Shown here piece after piece: positions 1-7,342 of a stretch of DNA of 64,000 nt. The translations under genes and the position numbers were made by a program. The stretch's first letter is position 1; each line of letters opens with the position of its first letter. Location of the stretch: contig NZ_LT985361.1 in assembly GCF_900269665.1 (NCBI RefSeq), positions 8,262,389 through 8,326,388 on the forward strand, written 5' to 3'. Below the pieces are notes generated by a model. The model did no database searches and had not been told where the DNA came from. It worked only from the letters and a program-made list of their open reading frames with translations. Source of the DNA: Nocardia suismassiliense. GTDB lineage: Bacteria > Actinomycetota > Actinomycetes > Mycobacteriales > Mycobacteriaceae.

Positions 1-198
1 GGGCACGGCCGGGTTCCGGATGGGGAACGGCAGGCTGCGGGCGTCGGAGGTGAGCGCGGCCTTCGCATCGAAGTGCGGGATCTGCCCCTGCGTCGGACCC
101 TTTGCGGCGAAACTGCATTGGCTCGCCAGGCCGGCGAAAACCACGGCGATCAATACGAGGGGGATCAGCGACCAGAACAGATCCCGGTAGTCGTTCAT
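1..198 (-). CDS. DUF4245-type membrane-anchored protein, N-terminal part
   Basis: The reverse strand opens with ATG at 198 and runs off the left edge of the window, so only about 66 residues are visible. They begin MNDYRDLFWSLIPLVLIAVV, a short cytoplasmic tail followed by one hydrophobic segment (about residues 8-26), then a polar region containing GPTQGQIPHFDA. This fits the single-pass DUF4245 proteins of mycolata. The M. tuberculosis homolog (Rv1100) lies next to glpX exactly as here, in the opposite orientation to glpX. The function is unknown. The 214 bp between this start and glpX must hold two divergent promoters. Confidence 0.75.
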   Translation of the reverse strand, partial: MNDYRDLFWSLIPLVLIAVVFAGLASQCSFAAKGPTQGQIPHFDAKAALTSDARSLPFPIRNPAVP

Positions 199-412
199 GA
201 TGCGTGGCTTTTGCGGGGACACGCACTCAGTATCCACTCGCGCGTCCGGCGCTCCCGCACGCACCCCGATCGACCGAGCAGGGTGTACGCCCGTCTCAGT
301 TCGAGTGAGACAATCGTCCGGACCGACGCGCGCGGTCATGCAGCTTGCGTTAACCCCAGGACCCCGCGCGCGGCGCACAGCTTTTGTACCGACGCACAGG
401 AGGCACCCCGCA

Positions 413-1456
413 ATGACGGCATCTTCCCCGACACCGAGCCGCCGCGAGGCGCCGGACCGCAACCTCGCGCTCGAGCTGGTCCGCGTCACCGAGGCCGGTG
501 CGATGGCCGCAGGCCGGTGGGTCGGTCGCGGCGACAAGGAGGGGGGCGACGGCGCCGCGGTCGACGCGATGCGCCAGTTGGTCAACTCGGTCTCCATGCG
601 CGGCGTGGTCGTCATCGGCGAGGGCGAGAAGGACGAGGCGCCCATGCTGTTCAACGGCGAACTCGTCGGTGACGGCACCGGACCCGAGGTCGATTTCGCG
701 GTCGACCCGGTCGACGGCACCACGCTGATGTCGAAGGGCTCCCCCGGCGCCATCGCGGTGCTCGCGGTCGCCCAGCGCGGCGCGATGTTCGACCCGTCCG
801 CGGTGTTCTACATGAGCAAGATCGCGGTCGGCCCGGACGCCGCCGACGTGATCGACATCTCGGTCCCGATCGGCGAGAACATCCGCCGGGTCGCCAAGGC
901 CAAGGGCCTGTCGAAGTCGGACCTGACCGTCTGCATCCTGGACCGCCCCCGGCATGCCGAGCTGATCCAGCAGGTCCGGGACGCGGGCGCGCGCATCCGG
1001 CTGATCTCCGACGGCGACGTCGCGGGCGCCATCGCCGCGGCCAGGCCCGACTCGGGCACCGACATCCTGGTCGGCGTCGGTGGCACCCCCGAGGGCATCA
1101 TCGCGGCCGCGGCGATGCGCTGTATGGGTGGCGAGCTGCAAGGCATGCTGGCCCCGACAGACGACGACGAGCGGCAGAAGGCGATCGACGCGGGCCACGA
1201 TCTGGATCGGGTGCTCACCACCGAGGACCTGGTGGCCGGCGACAACGTCTTCTTCTGCGCCACCGGCGTCACCGACGGCGACCTGCTGCGCGGCGTGCGC
1301 TACTACGGCGGCGGCGCGTCCACCCAGTCGATCGTGATGCGCTCCAAGTCCGGCACGGTCCGGATGATCGACGCCTACCACCGCCTGACGAAGCTGCGCG
1401 AGTACTCCTCGGTCGACTTCATCGGTGACGAGCACGCGGTGCCGCCGCTGCCCTGA
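413..1456 (+). CDS. glpX: class II fructose-1,6-bisphosphatase
   Basis: Hydrolyses fructose 1,6-bisphosphate to fructose 6-phosphate, the committed step of gluconeogenesis, in the cytosol. The 347-residue protein carries the metal-binding motif GEGEKDEAP (residues 69-77) and DPVDGTT (98-104), both diagnostic of the GlpX/SuhB-fold class II enzymes. I chose the ATG at 413 because AGGAGG lies at 398-403, nine bases upstream. The reading frame stays open back to 197, but that part is arginine-rich intergenic translation and has no ribosome site. A strong hairpin terminator follows and fumC comes next on the same strand, the order seen in mycobacteria. Class II is the main FBPase type in actinobacteria. 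Confidence 0.95.
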   Translation: MTASSPTPSRREAPDRNLALELVRVTEAGAMAAGRWVGRGDKEGGDGAAVDAMRQLVNSVSMRGVVVIGEGEKDEAPMLFNGELVGDGTGPEVDFAVDPVDGTTLMSKGSPGAIAVLAVAQRGAMFDPSAVFYMSKIAVGPDAADVIDISVPIGENIRRVAKAKGLSKSDLTVCILDRPRHAELIQQVRDAGARIRLISDGDVAGAIAAARPDSGTDILVGVGGTPEGIIAAAAMRCMGGELQGMLAPTDDDERQKAIDAGHDLDRVLTTEDLVAGDNVFFCATGVTDGDLLRGVRYYGGGASTQSIVMRSKSGTVRMIDAYHRLTKLREYSSVDFIGDEHAVPPLP

Positions 1457-1475
1457 TCCGGCACCATCGAGAACC

Positions 1476-1512
1476 AGAGACGCGCAGGCATCCCCTGCGC
1501 GTCTCTGCTTTT
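1476..1512 (+). terminator. Rho-independent terminator of glpX
   Basis: A perfect 13-bp stem (1476-1488 with 1494-1506) closes a 5-base loop and is followed by GCTTTT. It lies 20 bp after the glpX stop, separating glpX from fumC transcriptionally. Confidence 0.85.
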
Positions 1513-1660
1513 ACAAGCCCCTCGCGGCGAGTCGAATGGCCGCGCGCCGCGACCTGTCGACCACCTCGCGGATATTCCGGGTGCGGCGCAGCCGAGGGTG
1601 TGCGAATCACTACAGGCGTGGCAGCCCCATGACGGTCGTCTCGGGCATATGGTCGGAAAC

Positions 1661-3064
1661 ATGACGGAGGAGACGCAGTACCGCATCGAGCACGACACCA
1701 TGGGCGAGGTCAGGGTCCCGGTGGACGCGCTGTGGCGGGCGCAGACCCAGCGGGCCGTGGAGAACTTCCCGATCAGCGGACGCGGCCTGGAGCGCGCGCA
1801 GATCCGCGCGCTCGGCCTGCTGAAGGCCGCCTGCGCCAAGGTGAATCGGGATCTGGGGCTGCTCGACCCCGCGAAGGCCAACGCCATCATCGCCGCCGCC
1901 GACGAGATCGCCGCGGGCAAGCACGACGACCAGTTCCCGATCGATGTTTTCCAGACCGGCTCGGGCACCAGCTCGAACATGAACGCCAACGAGGTGATCG
2001 CCTCGATCGCGAAGGCGAACGGCGTGACCGTGCACCCGAACGACGACGTGAACATGTCGCAGTCGTCCAACGACACCTTCCCGACCGCGGTGCATCTCGC
2101 CGCGACCGAGGCGATCATCACCGACCTGGTGCCCGCGCTCGAGCATCTGCGGCTGGCCCTGCTGGACAAGTCGACCGAGTGGCGGACCGTGGTCAAGTCA
2201 GGCCGCACCCACCTGATGGACGCGGTGCCGGTGACCCTCGGCCAGGAGTTCGGCGGTTACACCCGCCAGATCGCCGCGGGCATCGACCGTCTCATGGCGA
2301 CGCTGCCGCGCCTCGGTGAGCTGCCCATCGGCGGCACCGCGGTGGGCACCGGCCTCAATGCGCCAGACGGTTTCGGCGGCAAGGTCGTTGCGGAGCTGGT
2401 CCGTTCGACCGGTCTCGACGCGCTGCGTGAGGCCAGGGATCACTTCGAGGCGCAAGCCGCCCGGGACGGACTGGTCGAGGCGTCGGGTGCGGCGCGCACC
2501 GTCGCGGTGAGTCTCACCAAGATCGCCAACGACATTCGCTGGATGGGCTCGGGCCCGCTGACCGGCCTCGGCGAACTCCAGCTGCCCGATCTGCAGCCCG
2601 GCAGTTCGATCATGCCCGGCAAGGTCAATCCCGTGCTGCCCGAGGCGGTTACGCAGGTCGCGGCGCAGGTGATCGGCAACGACGCCGCTGTCGCGTTCGG
2701 CGGCGCGAACGGCGCCTTCGAACTGAATGTCTATATCCCGGTGATGGCGCGCAATCTGCTCGAGTCGATTCGGTTGCTCGCCAATGTTTCCCGGCTCTTC
2801 GCCGACAAGTGTGTGCGCGGACTGGTCGCCAATGTGGACCACCTCCGCACCTTGGCGGAGTCCTCGCCCTCCATTGTTACCCCGCTGAATTCGGCGATCG
2901 GTTACGAAGAGGCGGCGGCGGTTGCCAAAGAAGCGTTGAAGCACAAGAAGACAATTCGCCAGACGGTTATCGATCGCGGTCTGCTCGATGAGAAGCTCAC
3001 CGAGGAAGAACTCGACCGCCGATTGGATGTGCTGTCCATGGCGAAGGTCGAAGACCAGAAATAG
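1661..3064 (+). CDS. fumC: class II fumarate hydratase
   Basis: Catalyses reversible hydration of fumarate to malate in the TCA cycle; the active form is a cytosolic homotetramer needing no iron-sulfur cluster. The 467-residue length is typical. The superfamily signature GSSIMPGKVN is at residues 314-323 and includes the mobile-loop serine. TGSGTSSNMNANEV, which binds substrate, lies near residue 100. The open frame extends upstream to 1598, but I start at ATG 1661 because the protein then begins MTEETQYRIEHDTMGEV, the usual N-terminus of mycobacterial FumC. It shares its strand with glpX behind a terminator, so it probably has its own promoter in 1513-1660. Confidence 0.95.
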   Translation: MTEETQYRIEHDTMGEVRVPVDALWRAQTQRAVENFPISGRGLERAQIRALGLLKAACAKVNRDLGLLDPAKANAIIAAADEIAAGKHDDQFPIDVFQTGSGTSSNMNANEVIASIAKANGVTVHPNDDVNMSQSSNDTFPTAVHLAATEAIITDLVPALEHLRLALLDKSTEWRTVVKSGRTHLMDAVPVTLGQEFGGYTRQIAAGIDRLMATLPRLGELPIGGTAVGTGLNAPDGFGGKVVAELVRSTGLDALREARDHFEAQAARDGLVEASGAARTVAVSLTKIANDIRWMGSGPLTGLGELQLPDLQPGSSIMPGKVNPVLPEAVTQVAAQVIGNDAAVAFGGANGAFELNVYIPVMARNLLESIRLLANVSRLFADKCVRGLVANVDHLRTLAESSPSIVTPLNSAIGYEEAAAVAKEALKHKKTIRQTVIDRGLLDEKLTEEELDRRLDVLSMAKVEDQK

Positions 3065-3084
3065 CAATTACTTTCGCCGCCGCG

Positions 3085-3130
3085 CGAGCGTCACGTCGGA
3101 CTCCCTCATACTGGTCCGACGTGACGCTCG
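3085..3130. terminator. 17-bp perfect hairpin between fumC and the small reverse gene
   Basis: Arms 3085-3101 and 3114-3130 are perfect inverted repeats around a 12-base loop. The hairpin sits 20 bp after the fumC stop and also downstream of the reverse-strand peptide gene, so it can serve both. There is no clear U-tract on either strand. Confidence 0.6.
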
Positions 3131-3141
3131 ACGGAGCGTGG

Positions 3142-3176
3142 GCGTGGGTAGGTCAGCCTGGCCGAAATACCCACGC
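3142..3176. terminator. 9-bp hairpin just after the small peptide gene
   Basis: Arms 3142-3150 and 3168-3176 pair perfectly around 17 bases. It begins 10 bp after the stop codon of the reverse-strand peptide gene. It lacks a U-tract and may act together with the 3085-3130 hairpin. Confidence 0.4.
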
Positions 3177-3185
3177 GAGGGGACA

Positions 3186-3272
3186 TCAGAAGATGATGCC
3201 GAGCGCCTTCAGGAACGCCTTGGCACCGACACCGAAGAGGGAAACCATGCCCTCGACAATTGCTCCAACCAT
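3186..3272 (-). CDS. 28-residue hydrophobic/amphipathic peptide, unknown
   Basis: A very short reverse-strand gene: ATG at 3272, TGA at 3186-3188. Upstream reads GCGAGAAAGGAAAGAATC, giving an AAAGGA ribosome site about 7 bases before the ATG. The peptide opens MVGAIVEGMVSLFG, continues with VGAKAF and ends LKALGIIF. It has two lysines, one glutamate and no cysteine, and could form one amphipathic helix. It has no signal peptide. Small signal-less helical peptides are known in mycolata as cell-wall channels (PorA/PorH of corynebacteria), and leaderless bacteriocins and toxin peptides look similar. None of these can be assigned by sequence. Hairpins follow the stop. The ribosome site and compact context make expression likely; the role is open. 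Confidence 0.5.
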   Translation of the reverse strand: MVGAIVEGMVSLFGVGAKAFLKALGIIF

Positions 3273-3357
3273 GATTCTTTCCTTTCTCGCTTCCGCATAA
3301 TGCGGATGTACTCAGCTAATCGCTGGCGACATCGCGTGTGTTTCATCACAACTACGC

Positions 3358-3405
3358 GAAAAAGAAAAGAATCCGGTCGGCGCGGTAAAACCACGCGCCG
3401 ACCGG
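3358..3405 (-). terminator. Rho-independent terminator of the desaturase-like gene
   Basis: On the reverse strand a 12-bp GC-rich stem (3394-3405 with 3373-3384, 9-base loop) is followed by ATTCTTTTCTTTTTCG. It begins 8 bp after the stop of the gene at 3413-4270. Confidence 0.85.
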
Positions 3406-3412
3406 GGGTAAT

Positions 3413-4270
3413 TCAGTCGCGCAGATGCGCGAGTTCGGCGCGAGCCGCTTCGCCGGCTTCACCGAGATCGGTCCGAGTGAAGACGTTCCACCGCTTCAGC
3501 AGCGGCTTGAAGACCAACTCGTTCTCCTTGGCCGGGTCGTAGATCCCGGCTACGGCGAGCACCTCATCGCTGGTGCGGCCGTCGGCCAGCGTCACCGAGG
3601 GCACCTTGAAGTCGGCGACCTGGTCGGCGATGGCGCGCATCGCCTGATCGGGCGCCACGTTCAGGCCCGCCTCGACCAGCTCGGCGAACACGACCGCCTG
3701 CATCTCGTCGTCGAGCGCGATGCGCTCGGCGATCGCGGTGACCATCGGGCTCTCGCCGAGCGCCGCGGTGTTGCGATGCCGGATGGCGGCGGCGACCTCT
3801 TCGAAGGCGCAGGCGGCCAGCACGTCGAGCAGGTGCATGCCGGGGCGGCGGAAGCCGTCGGTCATGTGCTTCATCCGCATCCGCTCCAGCTCGACCGGGT
3901 CCACCGCCCGGGTCACCATGAGGAAGTTGCGGATCATGATCTCGTGGCGGTTCTCCTCGGCGGTCCACCGGCCGACCCAGCGCCACCACGCGCCGGTGCG
4001 CAGGTACTTGCCCAGCTCGCGATGGTACGAGGGCAGGTTGTCCGCGATCAGCACGCTGACGGTCAACGCCAGCTTGGCGACCTCGCTGAGCTCGGACTGC
4101 TCCGGCGCCCAGTCGGTCCCGTGGAGAAACGCGAAGTTACGGCCGTCGTCCCACGGCACGAAGTCGTGCGGCTGCCATCCGTCGGCGGCGTCGATGTGGC
4201 GACGCAGAATGGATTCCACGTCCAGCGCGAGGGATTCGAGCAACTCGCGATCGGTCAAGAGAGTTTGCAC
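3413..4270 (-). CDS. acyl-ACP desaturase family protein (DesA2-like)
   Basis: A 285-residue ferritin-fold di-iron protein of the fatty acid desaturase type 2 family, which inserts double bonds into ACP-bound acyl chains. The first iron motif EENRH is at residues 105-109 and a second-helix EE pair is at 157-158. At the place of the second EExxH motif the sequence reads DDEMQ (187-191), lacking the usual histidine. M. tuberculosis DesA2 (Rv1094, 275 aa) sits in the same chromosomal block and is also regarded as an atypical member, so catalysis should not be assumed. The start is GTG at 4270; no strong ribosome site is visible and the message may be nearly leaderless. Possible role: mycolate or membrane lipid synthesis. 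Confidence 0.8.
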   Translation of the reverse strand: MQTLLTDRELLESLALDVESILRRHIDAADGWQPHDFVPWDDGRNFAFLHGTDWAPEQSELSEVAKLALTVSVLIADNLPSYHRELGKYLRTGAWWRWVGRWTAEENRHEIMIRNFLMVTRAVDPVELERMRMKHMTDGFRRPGMHLLDVLAACAFEEVAAAIRHRNTAALGESPMVTAIAERIALDDEMQAVVFAELVEAGLNVAPDQAMRAIADQVADFKVPSVTLADGRTSDEVLAVAGIYDPAKENELVFKPLLKRWNVFTRTDLGEAGEAARAELAHLRD

Positions 4271-4327
4271 CTAGACAACCTAGCGGTTGAGCCCGAGATA
4301 CGGGCATTCATTGGATGAGACTGGACG

Positions 4328-4361
4328 GGCGCCCGGGACCGGCTGAGCCGTCCCGGGCGCC
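4328..4361. terminator. 12-bp GC hairpin after the LGFP lipoprotein gene
   Basis: Arms 4328-4339 and 4350-4361 pair perfectly around 10 bases, starting 12 bp after the stop of the reverse-strand lipoprotein gene. No U-tract is present. Confidence 0.5.
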
Positions 4362-4372
4362 GAACCGACTAC

Positions 4373-4933
4373 CTACTTCGGCGTGACGGTCGTCTTGCCG
4401 TCGACCCAGGTGATGGTGCCACCGGAGAAGTCGCTCTCCTTGCCGCCCGCGATGTCCTTCTCGTCGCTGGTGGGGTAGCCGAGCTTGCCCTTGGCGCCGC
4501 CGTTGTCTTCCCACGCCTTGCGGATCTCGCCCCAGACGATGTGCGGCTGGCCGTCCTTGGCCTTGTACACGGTGCCGCCGACGAAGTCCTGGTACTTGCC
4601 GTCGTCGGGTCCGTCTTCCTGCGCTTCCAGCGGAGCGCCGAGCGGGCCCGCCGGGCCACCGGTCTGCACGTACTTGTCGAAAATGTGCCCGGAGACGGCG
4701 ATGTCGCCACGCTGCGTCGCGATCTTGGTCTCCTCCGCGGCACCAGAGGTGTGCTCCTCGGTGGTGCCCATCGGGACCGTGGTGGTCATCAGCGCCGAGG
4801 CCGCCGACGCTCCCGCCGAAGCCGCGCTGTCGTTCTTGTCGTCGTCGTCATTGCTGCTGCAGCCGGCGATGATCAGGCCGGTCGCGGCGAGCAGGGCAGT
4901 GTATCCAGCCGTTCGTCGAGCGAAGTGGTGCAT
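4373..4933 (-). CDS. LGFP-repeat lipoprotein
   Basis: A secreted, lipid-anchored protein of about 186 residues. The N-terminus has Arg-Arg, a hydrophobic core and the lipobox IAGC, giving acylation at Cys25. An acidic, Ser/Ala-rich linker follows. The C-terminal half has short LGFP-like repeats, for example LGAPLEAQEDG and LGYPTSDE, alternating with WGEIRKAW and GGTITW; these modules occur in mycolata envelope proteins such as some mycolyltransferases and may bind arabinogalactan. Two ATGs are close together. I use the second (4933) because AGAGG then sits 6 bases upstream, whereas it abuts the first (4939). No catalytic domain is present. Confidence 0.8.
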   Translation of the reverse strand: MHHFARRTAGYTALLAATGLIIAGCSSNDDDDKNDSAASAGASAASALMTTTVPMGTTEEHTSGAAEETKIATQRGDIAVSGHIFDKYVQTGGPAGPLGAPLEAQEDGPDDGKYQDFVGGTVYKAKDGQPHIVWGEIRKAWEDNGGAKGKLGYPTSDEKDIAGGKESDFSGGTITWVDGKTTVTPK

Positions 4934-5011
4934 TTCCATCCTCTCGAAAGTGGCTACCGAAAACGTCGCCGACTCGGTGACGCCGCTGGCAGCCTAGGCC
5001 GATGTTCAGCA

Positions 5012-5048
5012 ATGACCCGGCGAATCCACCAGGGACACGCCGGGTCAT
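5012..5048. terminator. 11-bp hairpin downstream of phoH2
   Basis: Arms 5012-5022 and 5038-5048 pair perfectly around 15 bases. It lies 60 bp past the phoH2 stop on the reverse strand and before the LGFP lipoprotein gene, consistent with a phoH2 terminator. It has no U-tract. Confidence 0.45.
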
Positions 5049-5108
5049 ACCGAACAGCTATCGCCGGGATATTACCCGGCAACTGTGAGGGGAAACACAC
5101 CAACCGAC

Positions 5109-6494
5109 TCAGGCGTTGGGTCCGTACTCCTCCAGCATCTCGGTCACCAGCGCCGCGATCGGCGAGCGCTCACTGCGGGTCAGCGTGATGTGCGCGAACA
5201 ACGGGTGACCCTTGAGCTTTTCGATCACCGCGGCGACGCCGTCGTGCCGGCCGACCCGCAGGTTGTCGCGCTGGGCGACGTCGTGGGTGAGCACCACCCG
5301 TGAACCGGTGCCGAGCCGGCTGAGCACCGTGAGCAGCACATTGCGTTCCAGCGACTGGGCCTCGTCCACGATCACGAACGAGTCGTGCAGCGACCGGCCG
5401 CGAATGTGGGTGAGCGGCAACACCTCCAGCATGTCGCGGGCGAGCACCTCCTCCATCACCTCACGGCTGGCCAGCCCGTCGAGGGTGTCGAAGACTGCCT
5501 GGGCCCACGGGCCCATCTTCTCGCTCTCGCTGCCCGGCAGGTAACCGAGTTCCTGACCACCGACCGCGTAGAGCGGGCGGAAGACAACCACCTTTCGCTG
5601 AGTTCGCCGCTCCAGCACCGCCTCCAGGCCCGCGGTCAACGCGAGCGCGGATTTGCCGGTACCCGCCCGGCCGCCGAGCGAGACGATGCCGATGCTCTCG
5701 TCCAGCAGCAGATCGAGCGCGATGCGCTGCTCGGCGGAGCGGCCGTGCAGGCCGAACGCCTCGCGTTCGCGCACCAGCTGGACCCGCTTGTCCGGGGTGA
5801 CCCGGCCGAGCGCGCTGGAGCTGCTACCCAGCAGCCGGATTCCGGTGTGGCAGGGCAGTTCCCGGGCGTCGTCCAGGTCGAGCACCGACTCCGAGTAGAG
5901 CTGGTCGATCTGTCCCGAGCTGACGTCGAGCTCCACCATGCCGGACCAGCCGGAGGTGACGACGTCCTGTGCGTGATATTCGTCGGCTTGCAAGCCCACC
6001 GCACTCGCTTTGACCCGTAGCGGAATGTCCTTGGACACCAGCACCACCTGACGGCCCTCGGCCGCCAGATTGAGTGCACAGGCCAGGATTCGGGAATCAT
6101 TGGTGTCGGTGCGGAAGCCGACCGGAAGGACCGCGGGATCGGTGTGGTTCAGTTCCACCTGCAGCGTTCCACCCTCGGTGCCGATCGGCACCTGCTGATC
6201 CAGCCTGCCGTGCAGCAAGCGCAGATCGTCCAGGTTGCGCAGGGCTTCCCGCGCGAACCAGCCCAATTCGTGGTGATGCCGTTTGCCTTCGAGTTCGCTG
6301 ATGACCACCAGCGGTAGCACGACATCGTGTTCGCCGAACCGGGTGAACGCCCAGGGATCGGACAGCAGAACCGACGTGTCGATGACGAAGGTATTGGCGA
6401 GGGAATGCGAGGGGTGTGCACCCTTCGCGGCGGTTCCGCCTTTCGCGGGACGGGGTTGCGCCGGGGGGGCGGGGACGGAGCGTGATGCAGTCAC
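5109..6494 (-). CDS. phoH2: PhoH2: PIN-domain RNase fused to PhoH ATPase/helicase
   Basis: A two-domain cytosolic RNA-processing protein of 461 residues. The N-terminal PIN domain starts near residue 38 (VIDTSVLL, first metal aspartate at 39), with later acidic residues in DTNDSR. The C-terminal PhoH domain has Walker A GGRAGTGKS (274-282) and Walker B VDEAQ (376-380). Mycobacterial PhoH2 unwinds and cleaves RNA, and is reported as the toxin half of a phoAT-phoH2 pair. I start at GTG 6494, which follows GAGGAG at a good distance; the frame continues to 6587. The first 30 residues are Pro/Ala-rich and poorly conserved. Synteny with desA2, fumC and glpX matches Rv1094-Rv1099c. Confidence 0.92.
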   Translation of the reverse strand: MTASRSVPAPPAQPRPAKGGTAAKGAHPSHSLANTFVIDTSVLLSDPWAFTRFGEHDVVLPLVVISELEGKRHHHELGWFAREALRNLDDLRLLHGRLDQQVPIGTEGGTLQVELNHTDPAVLPVGFRTDTNDSRILACALNLAAEGRQVVLVSKDIPLRVKASAVGLQADEYHAQDVVTSGWSGMVELDVSSGQIDQLYSESVLDLDDARELPCHTGIRLLGSSSSALGRVTPDKRVQLVREREAFGLHGRSAEQRIALDLLLDESIGIVSLGGRAGTGKSALALTAGLEAVLERRTQRKVVVFRPLYAVGGQELGYLPGSESEKMGPWAQAVFDTLDGLASREVMEEVLARDMLEVLPLTHIRGRSLHDSFVIVDEAQSLERNVLLTVLSRLGTGSRVVLTHDVAQRDNLRVGRHDGVAAVIEKLKGHPLFAHITLTRSERSPIAALVTEMLEEYGPNA

Positions 6495-6810
6495 GGTGGG
6501 CTCCTCTGTGCCCACGCGGCACCCGCGCGAACGATCTCGCTGGACCGGTCCGTCCTGATGGGACCTGACGTTGCCGTCAGATGCCACGAGGGCCGGGTGC
6601 CGGCCCCCTCGTACTGAATAGCTCAGTCACGGTCAGGACCTCCCGTACGAGCCACACCGCCGCGGCCCGCACCAACGACGCTACCGCCGAACTACGCTTC
6701 CCCGCTCCCGCACAGGTAGGCGTGTCCGTGAATTTGTCGTTAACCTCACTCGCCGACGCGAACGACCGGGCCGTGGCCGCCGCGCCGAGGCGCCGGTTAG
6801 AGTCGCTGGC
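6495..6810. promoter_or_regulatory. intergenic region between divergent phoH2 and the 6811 gene
   Basis: About 316 bp with no convincing gene. It must contain the divergent promoters. In mycobacteria a short antitoxin-like frame (phoAT) precedes phoH2. Here the only in-frame extension upstream of phoH2 is 31 codons (6587-6495), without its own clear ribosome site, so I do not call phoAT. Confidence 0.4.
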
Positions 6811-7083
6811 ATGGCCGGTAACGAGGACCTGGAGAAGCTGTCGTCGAAGGAACTGCACGATCGCGCGGTGAAGCTCGCCGTGCGGCACGGGGACGTCAAG
6901 TTCCTGTGGCGGTTGCTCACCTCGATCCCGGCCGCCGAGGCCGCCGCGGGCAACCTCGGCGAGAGCGAAGCCGACATCAAGTACGTGCTGCCGATGATCG
7001 ACGACTACATCCACGCGGGTGACGGTGAGGTCGCCGAGGTGCTGCGGCCGTTCTATCTGGAGTATCTGAACGAGCACAGCTGA
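6811..7083 (+). CDS. small conserved actinobacterial protein, unknown function
   Basis: A 90-residue acidic, helical protein starting MAGNEDLEKLSSKELHDRA and ending YLEYLNEHS. It has no signal peptide, membrane segment or cysteine. The composition (heptad-like leucines, WRLL, and IDDYIHAGDGEVAEVL) suggests a compact soluble helical bundle, perhaps an adaptor. It reads divergently from phoH2 and convergently with the ferredoxin gene, and a 9-bp hairpin follows. I recognise it only as a type found widely in actinobacteria, so no function is assigned. The start is well placed, because upstream codons in this frame are soon interrupted. Confidence 0.75.
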   Translation: MAGNEDLEKLSSKELHDRAVKLAVRHGDVKFLWRLLTSIPAAEAAAGNLGESEADIKYVLPMIDDYIHAGDGEVAEVLRPFYLEYLNEHS

Positions 7084-7089
7084 GTGACC

Positions 7090-7117
7090 GCTCAGGTGTG
7101 ATTCATCCCACCTGAGC
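7090..7117. terminator. hairpin between the 6811 gene and the ferredoxin gene
   Basis: Arms 7090-7098 and 7109-7117 are perfect 9-bp complements around 10 bases. The hairpin lies between two convergent stops (7083 and 7123), so it can act for both. No long U-tract is present. Confidence 0.5.
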
Positions 7118-7122
7118 TGCGA

Positions 7123-7329
7123 TTACGATGTTCCGTCCGGAACGACGTCGATGGCGCCGGACGGACAAGCGTGCTCCGCCTCTCGTGCCACCGCATGCCG
7201 AGCGGGCAGCGGCGCGGGATCGAGCAGCCGCACCTTTCCGTCGTCGGTGTCCTGATCGAAAACCTCGGGTGCGAGCAGCGCGCACATGCCCGCGCCGATG
7301 CAGCGGTGCCGGTCGATGGTGATCTTCAT
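7123..7329 (-). CDS. [3Fe-4S]-type ferredoxin, P450 redox partner
   Basis: A 68-residue single-cluster ferredoxin that delivers electrons to a cytochrome P450. Cysteines are at 10, 16 and 55 (C10-IGAGM-C16, and C55-P). The Cys expected between C10 and C16 in a 4Fe cluster is missing, which is characteristic of 3Fe-4S P450 ferredoxins in actinobacteria. The ATG at 7329 lies 13 bp after the P450 stop on the same strand, so the two are surely co-transcribed and may be translationally coupled. A ferredoxin reductase is not encoded nearby and must come from elsewhere in the genome. Confidence 0.92.
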   Translation of the reverse strand: MKITIDRHRCIGAGMCALLAPEVFDQDTDDGKVRLLDPAPLPARHAVAREAEHACPSGAIDVVPDGTS

Positions 7330-7342
7330 CGGTGCCCGCCCG

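Noticed and set aside
6495..6587. Possible phoAT antitoxin or N-terminal extension upstream of phoH2
   Set aside because: The 31-codon extension has no ribosome site of its own and does not resemble an antitoxin I can recognise; GTG 6494 has a better site.
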